Source: CAWEQW01 sp963811365 (lineage in GTDB: Bacteria; Actinomycetota; Actinomycetes; Propionibacteriales; Nocardioidaceae). Taken from it: 64,000 bases of DNA. Location of the stretch: NCBI GenBank assembly GCA_963811365.1, contig CAWEQW010000009.1, forward strand, positions 310,001 to 374,000, in the 5' to 3' direction. Numbering within the stretch: the stretch's first letter is position 1; each line of letters starts with the position of its first letter. The translations under genes were made by a program, and so were the position numbers. Positions 29,537 to 38,750 of this stretch are shown piece by piece. Below the pieces are notes generated by a model, which did not search any database, was not told the DNA's origin, and worked only from the letters and a program-made list of their open reading frames with translations.

Positions 29537-30406
29537 TCAGTGACAAGCCCTGCGCAGCATGGCGTTCGCGTGCGCCACAGCCTCCCGCCCCGGCTCGACG
29601 TACACGCGCATCGGCCTTCCGCCGGCGAGCCGGACCGTCGCGCGGAAGACGAACGTCTGCTGGCTGGAGGCGAGTCCGTGCGCATCGCAGCGGCCCGGGT
29701 CCAACAGCAGGGCCGCCGAGCTGGACTCCTGCCCGTGGCGCAGGACCAGCGGGTGCGCCAGGCGCAGGTCGAACAGCACCGAACCGGTCAGGGCGTCGAG
29801 CCGCACCGGGGCCGTCCCGCTCCGGCGGCGGAGCACCAGACGGCCGCTGAGCGCGTCGTACCCGCGGTAGCGGACGGTGCGCCACGGACCGGTGTAGGCG
29901 TACCTGACCGTCCGGGCGAACGTGCTCTGATCGCAGGCCCGCCGCCACATCCGGCGCAGGTAGCCCTGCCCGCTCGGGTCGATCCGGGACCGGACGCGGA
30001 GCCCGTCGAGGACCACCAGCCCGTACGCCGAGGCGGGCCGGGCGGTGCAGGTGGGGGCCGGCATCGTCATGCGCAGGTCCAGGGTCTGCCCCGGCTGGAC
30101 GGTCGTGGAGTACGCGACGAGCCGGCTGCCGCCGTACCCGCGCCAGTCGAGACCGACCGCGCTCACGGTGAGCGGCCGACGGGCCCGGCTGACCACCCGC
30201 AGGTTGCCGCGCGCGGTTCCCTCGTCCGGTCGCTGCTGGATGAAGGACAGTCGCACGTCCGGCACGGGCCGGGGCACCGAGGAGGGCGGCTGGCAGGCGA
30301 CCGTCAGGGCCAGCAGGGCCGCGCCGGCCAGGGCGGTCTGCGAGCCGGGACGCCGAGGGCCCGAGCTGGGCGCCGCGAGCCGGTGCCGCGGGTGGCTGGT
30401 GTGCAC
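29537..30406 (-). CDS. Putative secreted lipoprotein of unknown function
   Basis: Protein of 289 aa from the GTG at 30406. A basic N-terminus, a hydrophobic stretch and a lipobox (LALTVAC) suggest export and lipidation. The mature part has no domain I recognise; it is rich in Arg and beta-strand-like segments and has at least three further Cys residues. A longer frame from 30451 exists but would overlap the divergent pdtaR gene. The two genes share a 32-base divergent promoter gap. Confidence 0.65.
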   Translation of the reverse strand: MHTSHPRHRLAAPSSGPRRPGSQTALAGAALLALTVACQPPSSVPRPVPDVRLSFIQQRPDEGTARGNLRVVSRARRPLTVSAVGLDWRGYGGSRLVAYSTTVQPGQTLDLRMTMPAPTCTARPASAYGLVVLDGLRVRSRIDPSGQGYLRRMWRRACDQSTFARTVRYAYTGPWRTVRYRGYDALSGRLVLRRRSGTAPVRLDALTGSVLFDLRLAHPLVLRHGQESSSAALLLDPGRCDAHGLASSQQTFVFRATVRLAGGRPMRVYVEPGREAVAHANAMLRRACH

Positions 30407-30424
30407 CCGCCCACTCTGCCCCAC

Positions 30425-30430
30425 TAGCCT
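30425..30430 (+). promoter_or_regulatory. -10 box (TAGCCT) for a probably leaderless pdtaR transcript
   Basis: TAGCCT ends eight bases before the pdtaR GTG at 30439. Confidence 0.45.
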
Positions 30431-30438
30431 GGGGTGTC

Positions 30439-31059
30439 GTGAGCGAGACACCGCCGTCCACCGCGCCCCGCCGGGTCGTCATCGCCGAGGACGAGGCACT
30501 GATCCGCCTCGACCTCGCCGAGATGCTGGAGGAGGAGGGGTACGACGTCGTCGGCCAGGCAGGTGACGGCGCACGCGCGGTCGAGCTCGCCGAGCAGCTG
30601 AGGCCCGACCTGGTCATCGTCGACGTCAAGATGCCGAGGCTCGACGGCATCTCGGCGGCCCAGCGCATCGCCGAGCAGCGGATCGCGCCGGTCGTGATCC
30701 TCACCGCGTTCAGCCAGCGGGACCTCGTCGACCGGGCGCGGGACGCCGGCGCGATGGCGTACCTCGTCAAGCCGTTCAACAAGCACGACCTCGTTCCGGC
30801 GATCGAGATGGCGGTCAGCCGGTTCTCCGAGCTCGCGCTGCTGGAGGCCGAGGTCGCCGACCTGACCGACCGGCTGGAGACCCGCAAGGCGGTCGACCGG
30901 GCCAAGAGCGTGCTGCAGCGGCAGCTGTCGCTGAGCGAGCCGGACGCCTTCCGGTGGATCCAGAAGACCGCGATGGACCTGAGGCTGTCGATGCGCCAGG
31001 TCGCCGACGGCGTGATCGCCCACGGCCCGTCGATCGCGGGGAGCGCGGCCGAGGACTAG
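30439..31059 (+). CDS. pdtaR: PdtaR-type response regulator with ANTAR RNA-binding domain
   Basis: Protein of 206 aa. The receiver domain (about residues 11-130) has the acidic pocket EDE (17-19), the phosphorylated Asp62 (VIVDVKMP), LTAFS and the YLVKPF lysine. The C-terminal ANTAR domain (about 138-196) contains RKAVDRAKSVLQRQ and AFRWIQKTAMDLRLSMRQVA, which bind paired RNA hairpins to prevent transcription termination. It resembles mycobacterial Rv1626. The partner kinase PdtaS is not in the window. The gene's position downstream of pyk is conserved in actinobacteria as far as I recall. Confidence 0.9.
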   Translation: MSETPPSTAPRRVVIAEDEALIRLDLAEMLEEEGYDVVGQAGDGARAVELAEQLRPDLVIVDVKMPRLDGISAAQRIAEQRIAPVVILTAFSQRDLVDRARDAGAMAYLVKPFNKHDLVPAIEMAVSRFSELALLEAEVADLTDRLETRKAVDRAKSVLQRQLSLSEPDAFRWIQKTAMDLRLSMRQVADGVIAHGPSIAGSAAED

Positions 31060-31121
31060 TCCACGGGGGAACCGGTGCTCCGGGGCCGTTTCCGGTCACC
31101 GCAGGTCACGAAATGACAACG

Positions 31122-31145
31122 ACGACGCCCCGATCCGGGCGTCGT
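31122..31145. terminator. Hairpin after pdtaR
   Basis: ACGACGCCC and GGGCGTCGT pair perfectly (9 bp) around a six-base loop, 60 bases after the pdtaR stop. A short run GGTCCCC follows rather than a U-tract. Confidence 0.6.
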
Positions 31146-31250
31146 GGTCCCCTCACGCGTAGGTGCGGCTAAGTTCCTCCCAACATGACGAGCGGTTCCT
31201 CTTGCCCTCAGATCCGGACCGCTTCCCACACTCCCCATCACGGAGGCTCA

Positions 31251-32545
31251 ATGATTCGCCCATCCCGCGCCCTGGGTGCTGTCGCGGTGCTCGCGACCGC
31301 ATCGCTCGCGCTGACCGCTTGCGGCGGCTCCTCCAACGACAACGCCAGCGGCGGCTCGTCGGCGAAGTCCTCGCCGTCGAGCTCGGGCGCCGCCGCCAGC
31401 GGCAACGGGACGCTCGTCGTCGGAACGCTGCTCCCCCAGACTGGTGACCTCGCCTTCCTCGGCCCGCCGGAGTTCGCCGGCGTGGACGCCGCCGTGGCGG
31501 ACGATCAACGCGGCCGGTGGCGTCAACGGCAAGCAGGTCACGCAGGCCAAGGCGGACTCCGGTGACGGCACGCCCGACATCGCCGGGCAGAGCGTCGACA
31601 AGCTGCTCAACGCGAACGCCGACGTGATCGTCGGTGCCGCGTCGTCCTCGAGCGTGTCGCTGAGCGTCATCGACAAGATCACCGGTGCCGGCGTCGTGCA
31701 GTTCTCGCCGGCGAACACCTCTCCGGCGTTCGACACCTACGACGACAAGGGTCTGTACTTCCGGACCGCCCCGTCCGACGCCCTCCAGGGTGCCGTGCTG
31801 GGCAACCTGGTCGTGAAGGACGGTGCGCAGAACGTCGCGATCCTGGCCCGCCAGGACTCCTACGGCGAGGGCCTCGCCAACCAGACCGCGAAGACCATCA
31901 AGGAGAAGGGCGGCACGGTCGCGACCAAGCAGCTCTACTCCGCCGACGCGACGAACTTCACCGCCGAGGTCAACAAGGTCGCGGCCGGCGAAGCCGGACG
32001 CGATCGTCCTCATCGCGTTCGACGAGACGAAGAAGCTGATCCCGCAGCTGGTCGCCAAGGGCGTCGGGCCGCAGAACGTGCAGACCTACTTCGTCGACGG
32101 CAACACCGCCGACTACTCCGGGGTGTTCCAGAACGGCCTCCTGAAGGGCGTCAAGGCGACCTTCCCGAGCCCGCCTGCGCTGGACCCGGCGTTCAAGGCG
32201 CAGCTGCTCAAGATCAACCCGAAGCTCAAGGACTACACCTACGCCCCGAACTCCTACGACGCCGTCGTGCTGACCGCGCTGGCTGCGGTCGAGGCGAAGA
32301 GCGACGCGGGCACGGCGATCGCCAAGCACATCATCGACGTCTCCAAGGACGGCACGAAGTGCACGAGCTTCAAGCAGTGTGCCGACCTGCTCAAGCAGGG
32401 CAAGGACATCGACTACGACGGTCAGTCGGGCCCGACCGACATGAACTCGACCGGTAGCCCGTCGAAGGCGACGATCGGCATCCAGCTGTACGGCGCCGAC
32501 AACAAGTACAAGCAGATCGACTCGGTGGCCGGCGTCTTGAACTGA
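31251..32545 (+). pseudogene. livK: LivK-type branched-chain amino acid binding lipoprotein, two frameshifts
   Basis: The gene reads as a periplasmic-binding-fold lipoprotein: signal peptide with lipobox ALTAC, then GTLLPQTGDLAFLGPPEFAG, NAAGGVNGKQV, VAILARQDSYGEGLA, IAFDETKKLIPQL and a C-terminus with KYKQIDSVAGVLN. The frame is broken twice by an extra base, near 31503 (GCGGACGATCAAC) and near 31990 (GGCGAAGCC); the three pieces join smoothly if one base is removed at each. GGAGG precedes the ATG. It would bind ligand for the livHMGF permease, which is encoded convergently. Either a recent pseudogene or a sequence error. Confidence 0.85.
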
Positions 32546-32564
32546 CACCTCCACCGCTCGACGT

Positions 32565-32596
32565 AGAAGGGCCCGGCCGGACGGTCGGGCCCTTCT
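32565..32596. terminator. Bidirectional hairpin between livK and livF
   Basis: AGAAGGGCCCG and CGGGCCCTTCT pair perfectly (11 bp) around a ten-base loop, 20 bases after the livK stop. The AGAAGG/CCTTCT ends suit termination in both directions between the convergent genes. Confidence 0.75.
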
Positions 32597-32624
32597 GTAC
32601 GTCCGGCCGGGCCGTCGGACGTAC
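32597..32624. repeat. Second perfect palindrome in the livK-livF gap
   Basis: GTACGTCCG and CGGACGTAC pair perfectly (9 bp) around ten bases, directly next to the terminator hairpin. It could be part of a double terminator or a binding site. Confidence 0.5.
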
Positions 32625-32692
32625 AGCTCTGACGTGGCGGCGCTGGTGGGCAGGCTCTGGTGGGGGAGGTGTACGTCGTCGTGGCCGGCCGG

Positions 32693-33510
32693 TCAGTCCT
32701 TGGCGAGCGTGCCGAGGTAGAGCTCGATGACCTTCGGGTCCTTGGCGAGCTGGTCGCCCGTGCCCGTGTAGGCGTTGCGGCCCTGGTCCAGGACGTAGCG
32801 CGCGGTCGCAGATCTGCAGGCAGCGTGCGGCGTTCTGCTCCACCATCACGACGGACACCCCGGCGCGGTTGATCCGCCGGGTCTGCACGAACACCTCGTC
32901 CTGCATCACCGGAGACAGGCCGGCGGACGGCTCGTCGAGCAGCAGCACCGACGGCTCCATCATCAGCGCCCGACCCATGGCGACCATCTGGCGCTCGCCG
33001 CCGGAGAGCGAGCCGGCGCGCTGGTTAGCGGCGGTCGCGCAGCGCGGGGAACAGGTCGGCCACGAAGTCGAAGCGCTCGGCGAACGTCTTGGGCCGCTGG
33101 TACAGCGCCCATCTGGAGGTTCTCCTGGATGGTCAGCGACGGGAAGACGTTGTTGTTCTGGGGGACGAAGCCGATGCCGGACGAGACCAGCGAGTCCGCG
33201 CGCTTGTTGGTGATCTCCCGCCCTTGAGGGTCACCGAGCCGGTCCTGATCTTCACCAGCCCGAACAGCGCCTTGAGCAGCGTCGACTTGCCGGCGCCGTT
33301 GGGACCGATGATGCCGACGAGCTCGCCCTCCTGGCAGTACAGGTCGGCGCCGTTGAGGATGTTGACGCCCGGCAGGTAGCCGGCGATCAGGTCGTCGGCT
33401 CGCAGCACCGCACCCTCGGCCGCGGCCAGGTGGGCCTGGCGCTCGGCGGACTGGCCGCCCTGCGCGGAGGCGCTGGCGGCCTCGGGCGTGAGGTCGGGTG
33501 TCTCAGGCAT
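32693..33510 (-). pseudogene. livF: LivF-type ATP-binding protein, four frameshifts
   Basis: Read in pieces, this is the LivF ATPase of a branched-chain amino acid ABC transporter: LIAGYLPGVNILNGADL, Walker A GPNGAGKSTLL, VPQNNNVFPSLT, LSGGERQM, VLLLDEPSAGLSP and VMVEQNAARC. The frame shifts near 33220 (one base missing), 33108, 33027 and 32800 (one extra base each). Removing these restores a normal protein ending in LAKD. As written it is not functional. The ATG at 33508-33510 is in frame with the end of livG and no stop separates the two. Confidence 0.85.
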
Positions 33511-34509
33511 CGTCGTCCTCGCGTGGGTCGGCTCGGGGTTCGGGGACCGGGCCGGCTCCGCGTGGTGGTGCTGGGCGGAGAAGACCTCCTGGTCGGCCTC
33601 GGCCAGGATCTCCTCCTCCTCCTCGAAGGACAGCACGACGTCGTGGTGGGCGCCGAGGTAGGCGTCGATCACGCGCTGGTCGCCCATCACGCTGTCGGGT
33701 GGACCCTCGGCGATGATCCGGCCCTGGGCCATCACGATGACCCAGTCCGAGATGTCGCGCACCATGTCCATGTCGTGCTCGACGAACAGCACCGTGCGCC
33801 CCTCGTCGCGCAGCGACTTCACGTGGCCGAGCAGCGACTGCTTCAGGGCCGGGTTCACGCCGGCCATCGGCTCGTCGAGCATCACCAGCTCCGGGTCTGC
33901 CATCAGCGCGCGGGCCATCTCCAGCAGCTTGCGCTGACCGCCCGACAGCGATCCGGCGAAGTCCTCGCGCTTCTTGATGAGCAGGAACCGCTCGAGCAGC
34001 GCGTCTGCCTTGTCGGTCGTCTCCTGCTCCTGCCGGCGCCACAGCGGGGCGAACATCGCTCGGAGCAGCGTCTCGCCCTGCTGTCCGCCGGCACCGATCC
34101 GCATGTTCTCGATCACGGTCAGCCGCGAGAGCACCTTGGTCAGCTGGAAGGTGCGCACCATGCCCATCCGGGCCACCCTGTACGCCGAGACCCGGCGCAG
34201 GCTCTCGCCGTTGAACGACCAGTCGCCGGTGTCCGGCCGGTCGAAGCCGGTGAGCAGGTTGAAGAAGGTGGTCTTGCCGGCACCGTTGGGTCCGATCAGC
34301 GCCGTGATCACGCCGCGCTGGATCTCGACGTGGTCGACGTCGACCGCCTTGAGGCCGCCGAACGTGCGGGTGATGGCGTCGGCCACCACGATCGGGTCGG
34401 GCTTCGGCGCGCCGGGCTCGTGGGGCACGTCGAGCAGGGCTGCGGTCGCCCGGCTGCTCCCCGTGCTCGTCACAGGCGGCTCGCCGGCCGCGGTGGTCTC
34501 AGCGGGCAT
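33511..34509 (-). CDS. livG: LivG-type ATP-binding protein of branched-chain amino acid transporter
   Basis: ABC ATPase with a complete set of motifs: Walker A GPNGAGKTT, LSGGQRK, Walker B LVMLDEPMAG, and the FVEHDMDMV H-loop. The family's C-terminal AYLGAHHD is followed by an acidic tail of about 45 residues. No stop occurs before the livF ATG, so as written LivG runs straight into LivF. One frame over, a stop lies in an ATGCCTGA overlap with the livF start, the junction style common in this window, so a single-base error in the tail may have removed it. The start overlaps livM by 11 bases. Confidence 0.8.
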
Positions 34510-35497
34510 CGAGGGCCAGCTCCCTTCGGTCTCCGAAGATCCCTTGCGGCCGGAAGATCATCAACAGCATCAGCGCCAGCCCCATGAACATGAACCGCAT
34601 CAGGCTGGCCTGGTTGTTGTTCATGATCGCGGCCGGGATGAGCGGGTTCGTCCCCTGGGTGGCCTGGTCGAAGAACAGGTCGAGGAAGTTGATCAGGAAC
34701 CAGAAGATGATCGCTCCGGCGACCGGTCCGAGCACCCGGGCCGCACCCCCGATGAGCAGCACGGTGTAGGCGAAGAACGTGGTGTCCGTGGCGAAGAAGG
34801 ACGGGTTGATCGCGGAGTGCTGCAGCGCCGACATGAAGCCGGCCAGCGCGCCGAACAGGCCGCCGATGATCAGCGACTGCATCTTGTAGGCGTAGACGTT
34901 CTTGCCGAGGCTGCGCACCGCGTCCTCGTCCTCCCGGATGCCCTTGAGCACCCGCCCCCACGGGCTGCGCATCAGCGCCCAGACCGCCAGGCAGCTCAGC
35001 GCGACGAGCGCCCAGCCGACGACCAGCACCCAGAAGTCGTAGGACCGCCACTGAACGATGCTGCGGCTGCCGATGAAGCCGTGGAAGGGGTTGAGCGAGG
35101 CGAAGGACCGGTTGAACGACTGCAGCCCGTCCTGCCCGCCGAAGTACTTCAACAGGCTGACCGAGCCCACCGTCTGTCGGATGATCTCCGCGGCCGCGAT
35201 CGTGACGATGGCCAGGTAGTCCGCGCGCAGCCGCAGCGTCGGGACGCCGAGCAGCAGCGCCAGCACCACCGCGGACAGCAGGCCGACGACGATGCCGAGC
35301 CAGAACGGCAGCCCCCAGGTCGCGACGAACGACGCCAGGGCGTACGCCGCCACGGCCATGAAGCCGGCCTGGCCGAAGTTGAGCAGCCCGGTGTAGCCGA
35401 AGTGCACGTTGAGGCCGATCGCGGCCAGGCAGTAGACCGCGGCAGCCGGCCCGAGGCCCTGCTGCAGCGCCTGGCTGAGTATCGAGTGGAAGTCCAC
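34499..35497 (-). CDS. livM: LivM, branched-chain amino acid ABC permease
   Basis: Permease of 332 aa with about eight to ten hydrophobic segments. GYTGLLNFGQAGFMAVAAY and the cytoplasmic coupling segment SPWGRVLKGIREDEDAVRSLGKN are characteristic of LivM. It pairs with LivH and sits on the LivG/LivF ATPases. The frame is intact, unlike livK and livF. Ten bases separate it from livH. Confidence 0.92.
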   Translation of the reverse strand: MDFHSILSQALQQGLGPAAAVYCLAAIGLNVHFGYTGLLNFGQAGFMAVAAYALASFVATWGLPFWLGIVVGLLSAVVLALLLGVPTLRLRADYLAIVTIAAAEIIRQTVGSVSLLKYFGGQDGLQSFNRSFASLNPFHGFIGSRSIVQWRSYDFWVLVVGWALVALSCLAVWALMRSPWGRVLKGIREDEDAVRSLGKNVYAYKMQSLIIGGLFGALAGFMSALQHSAINPSFFATDTTFFAYTVLLIGGAARVLGPVAGAIIFWFLINFLDLFFDQATQGTNPLIPAAIMNNNQASLMRFMFMGLALMLLMIFRPQGIFGDRRELALDAR

Positions 35498-35506
35498 GGT
35501 TGTCTC

Positions 35507-36934
35507 CTAGCCGATCCGCTGCGCGCGGCCGAGCAGGCCCTGCGGTCGTATGAGCAGGACGAGGATGAGGACGACGAGCGCGCCGACGAACTTGAGCTCG
35601 GCCGGAACGAAGAGCGTCGAGACCTCGATGAACGTGCCGATGATGAGCGCGCCGACGATCGCGCCCCACGCCGTGCCGAGACCACCGAGGGTGACCGCGG
35701 CGAAGACCAGCAGCAGGATCTTGAACCCGATCTGGTAGTCGAAGCCCTGGGTCATGCCCAGCAGCACCCCGGAGAGCCCGGCGAGCCCAGAGCCGACGAT
35801 CCAGACCACCGAGACGACCCGGTCGACGTTGATGCCCGAGGAGGCGGCCAGGGCCGGGTTGTCGGCGACTGCCCGGGTGGCCTTTCCCATCCGGGTGCGC
35901 TGCAGCGCCAGCACCACGAGGACGAGCACGATCGCCGAGAACGCCGCGACGCCGACGTCCTTCGGGGTGATCAGGACGGGCCCGAGGTGCCACGGCGTCG
36001 GGCTGGAGAACTGGGAGTACTGGTGGGTGTCACCGCCTGCGACGTACTGGTACATGCTGCGCAGGAAGATCGAGAGGCCGATGCTGACCACCATCATCGC
36101 GATCAGCCCGGTGCCGCGGTGCCGCAGCGGTCGCCACAGCACGGTGTCCTGGGCCCAGCCGAAGACGCCGCCCATGATCGCCGCGATCAGGATGGCCACG
36201 AAGACCGTGACGTTCGCCCCGCCGAGCGAGATCGCCCCCGGCAGGCTGTCGACCCCGTAGGCGACGAGCGCCCCGAACGTGATCAGCTCGCCGTGCGCGA
36301 AGTTCGTGAGGCCCGTCGTACCGAAGATCATCGAGAGCCCCAGGGCGGCCATCGCCAGCAGCAGGGAGAACACGATGCCGCCCACCGCCAGCTGGAGTGC
36401 CTGGGTGAGGAGGCCGGTGTCGGAGATCTTGAGGTCGCCGATCGGGAACTGGATGTAGATGTCCTCGTCGAGCTGGATCTGCTGCTTCAGCGCCACCTTC
36501 TTCGGGTCGCGCAGCGCGGCGCCGCTCGGCAGGCTGCTCTTGTCGATCTTGATCAGCACGGTCTGGCCCAGCTGGTCGATCGACGAGCCCGGCAGGGCGA
36601 TGTCGAACAGGCCGGTGTTGTCGCTGGTCCCGCTCCCGACGACCTTGCCGCCCTCGGCGAGCGTGATCTTCACGCCCTGCACGGGGCTCGGCGGGGTGTC
36701 CCGGGTGTCGGTGAGGCAGCCGATCACATGGATGCTGTCGTCGTTGCGCGGGGGCGGCTTGACGCAGGTCGCGGCCGCGGCCCGGGCCCCGGCGGACGTC
36801 GTGGCGGATGTCCCGGCGGACGTCGTGGCAGTGGTCAGGGGCGCAGCCTCGGCGGTCCCGCCCGCGGCGAGTACCAGCGCTCCCAGCACCACGAGGAACA
36901 ACGCGGCGGCGATGCGGTTCTGGCGGGCGTGCAT
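35507..36934 (-). CDS. livH: LivH, branched-chain amino acid ABC permease with extracytoplasmic N-terminal domain
   Basis: 475 aa. The C-terminal 300 residues are a LivH permease (GTTGLTNFAHGELITFGALV, FVPAELKFVG, LIRPQGLLGR). The first 37 residues look like a secretion signal, and about 38-165 form a soluble region with two Cys residues and VQGVKITLAEGGKVVGSGTS, which resembles the beta-sandwich repeats of Cna-B or carboxypeptidase-regulatory type. Typical LivH proteins are near 300 residues and lack this. The ATG at 36934 has CAGGAG four bases upstream; a longer start is possible. It is the first gene of livHMGF. Confidence 0.88.
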   Translation of the reverse strand: MHARQNRIAAALFLVVLGALVLAAGGTAEAAPLTTATTSAGTSATTSAGARAAAATCVKPPPRNDDSIHVIGCLTDTRDTPPSPVQGVKITLAEGGKVVGSGTSDNTGLFDIALPGSSIDQLGQTVLIKIDKSSLPSGAALRDPKKVALKQQIQLDEDIYIQFPIGDLKISDTGLLTQALQLAVGGIVFSLLLAMAALGLSMIFGTTGLTNFAHGELITFGALVAYGVDSLPGAISLGGANVTVFVAILIAAIMGGVFGWAQDTVLWRPLRHRGTGLIAMMVVSIGLSIFLRSMYQYVAGGDTHQYSQFSSPTPWHLGPVLITPKDVGVAAFSAIVLVLVVLALQRTRMGKATRAVADNPALAASSGINVDRVVSVVWIVGSGLAGLSGVLLGMTQGFDYQIGFKILLLVFAAVTLGGLGTAWGAIVGALIIGTFIEVSTLFVPAELKFVGALVVLILVLLIRPQGLLGRAQRIG

Positions 36935-37133
36935 GGGGCTCCTGTCGCCTTGGCTACGGCCTGATGTGTGCGGGAGTGTAGCGACCCGGTGTCTCGGCGC
37001 TGTCACGAATCGCGGTCCCGACCTCCGGCCTGTGCCTCGGACTGTTGGCCGTCACCCTAGAACGATCGGTCCCCGAGTGCGACGCTTTGCCGGGACCGGC
37101 GCGCCGTGCCGGTACCGCCCGGACGGTGCGACG

Positions 37134-37904
37134 TCAGCGGAACGCGGCCACCAGCGCGGTCAGCGCGGGCGCCAGCAGCAGGGCGGGGAGCAGGTCGCCG
37201 ACGGGCACCTGCCGGATCCGCAGCAGCCGCAGCGCGACGCCGACCAGCATCAGGCCGCCCGTCGTGGTGAGCGCGGCGAGCTCCGCGGGCGGGAGCACGT
37301 CGCCGATCACCCGGCCCAGCAGCGTCAGACTGCCCTGCACGACGAGCACGGACAGCGCGCTCGCGCCGACGCCCCAGCCGAGCGAGGCGGCGAACGCGAT
37401 GGCCGCGAAGCCGTCGAGCGCCGACTTCAAGAACAGCTGGTCGGCGCCGTTGCCGAGCCCGTCGTTGAGCGATCCCAGCACGGTGAGCGGCCCCACGCAG
37501 AACACCAGCGAGCTGGACACGAATCCCTCGATGAAGCGCTGCCGGTCGGCACCGCCCGTCCGGTGCGGCGCGCGGCGGAGGCTGCGCTCGGTGAGTCTGG
37601 CCTGCAGCCAGCCGCCGAACGACTCGAGGCCCTGCTCGATGCCGAGCACGCTGCCCAGGATCCCGCCGAGCAGCAGCGCCCCCAGCACGATCAGCATCGG
37701 TGCGCTGGAGCCGACCGCGTGCGACCAGGCCGGGTCCCGGATGGCGGCCGCCGACGTGGCGGCGATGAGCAGGGTGACCAGGCCGAGGCCGTCGGTCACC
37801 ACGTCCCGGGTGCGCTGGGTCAGCCGGTGGCCGACGAGCACGCCGATCACCGTGCCGAGGAGCACGGTGGCGACGTTGACGAGGGTGCCGATGCCCGGGA
37901 CCAC
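37134..37904 (-). CDS. DUF554 membrane protein
   Basis: Membrane protein of 256 aa with seven or so hydrophobic segments. GTLVNVATVLLGTVIGVLVG at the N-terminus, GGILGSVLGIE, and GFVSSSLVFCVGPLTVLGSLNDGL are hallmarks of the DUF554 (YqgA-like) family of unknown function. It lies 200 bases upstream of livH on the same strand; that gap should contain the liv promoter. Confidence 0.85.
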   Translation of the reverse strand: MVPGIGTLVNVATVLLGTVIGVLVGHRLTQRTRDVVTDGLGLVTLLIAATSAAAIRDPAWSHAVGSSAPMLIVLGALLLGGILGSVLGIEQGLESFGGWLQARLTERSLRRAPHRTGGADRQRFIEGFVSSSLVFCVGPLTVLGSLNDGLGNGADQLFLKSALDGFAAIAFAASLGWGVGASALSVLVVQGSLTLLGRVIGDVLPPAELAALTTTGGLMLVGVALRLLRIRQVPVGDLLPALLLAPALTALVAAFR

Positions 37905-38065
37905 GAACCCTCCTTCGGCGGCTGACCGGTCTAGGCGTAATCTCTCACCTCGGTTTCGTCCGAGTGGGGCGGGGGCACCCGACGACAGACCCGGTACCCG
38001 AGGGGGACCGCGTTTGCGCTACATCGGTGTCTGGTCACGGTGACGCCGACCGAGTGGTGAAGGGG

Positions 38066-38665
38066 ATGTCGCACGTGTCTCGAAGCCCTGTCGTGGTACG
38101 CGACGCAGAACTCGACGACGCCGCGGCGCTGGTCGCCGTGTGGTCACCGCTCCTGGCCCGCCCGGACCGGGACGCGCCGTCCTCTGCGCTCGCCGACGCC
38201 GCGGCTGCCGCCGCCCGGATCGCCGCCGACCCCGACCAGCGGCTGGTCGTGGCGACCATCGACGACGTGGTGGTCGGCGCGGTCCACCTGTTCCGGGCGC
38301 CCCTGTCGCCGGTCTCGTCGGAGCACGCCGTGCACCTCAGCCACCTGCACGTCCTGGAGAGTCACCGTCGGCAGGGTGCCGGCCGGGCGCTGCTCGAGGC
38401 GGCGCTGTCGTGGGCCGAGGAGAAGGACAGCTCGCACGTCATGGCGGCGGCCTCGGCGAGCAGTCGGGACACCAACCGGTTCATGGCCCGGCTAGGGCTC
38501 GGCCAGGTCGCGATCCTGCGCGGCGCGACCGTGCCGGCACTGCGGGCGCGGATGCCGGTAGACCCGCCGGCGGCCGCCCGGATCGGGTCGCGCGCGCACC
38601 GCTCCGCCGGCGCGGTGCTGGCCCGGCGACGCTCGCTGCGCCGGGCCCAGGACAAGGCCGTCTGA
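38066..38665 (+). CDS. GNAT-family N-acetyltransferase
   Basis: Protein of 199 aa with the acetyl-CoA fold: HLSHLHVLESHRRQGAGRALLEAALSW contains the V/Q-x-x-(R/Q)GxGxA-type loop (RRQGAGRALL). After about residue 155 there is a basic Arg/Ala-rich tail. Substrate unknown. The ATG at 38066 with AGGGG before it is preferred; a palindrome (GTCACGGTGAC, 38035-38045) lies upstream and could bind a regulator. It is divergent from the DUF554 gene. Confidence 0.78.
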   Translation: MSHVSRSPVVVRDAELDDAAALVAVWSPLLARPDRDAPSSALADAAAAAARIAADPDQRLVVATIDDVVVGAVHLFRAPLSPVSSEHAVHLSHLHVLESHRRQGAGRALLEAALSWAEEKDSSHVMAAASASSRDTNRFMARLGLGQVAILRGATVPALRARMPVDPPAAARIGSRAHRSAGAVLARRRSLRRAQDKAV

Positions 38666-38737
38666 CGCCGGCCGGGCCGCCGATGCGGGCCCGGGGCGGC
38701 CTCTGGCGCGACCTCCGGAACGGGGGGTGGCATGGCC

Positions 38738-38743
38738 TAGAGT
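38738..38743 (+). promoter_or_regulatory. -10 box (TAGAGT) for a probably leaderless polA transcript
   Basis: TAGAGT ends seven bases before the GTG at 38751. Confidence 0.5.
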
Positions 38744-38750
38744 CGCTGTC

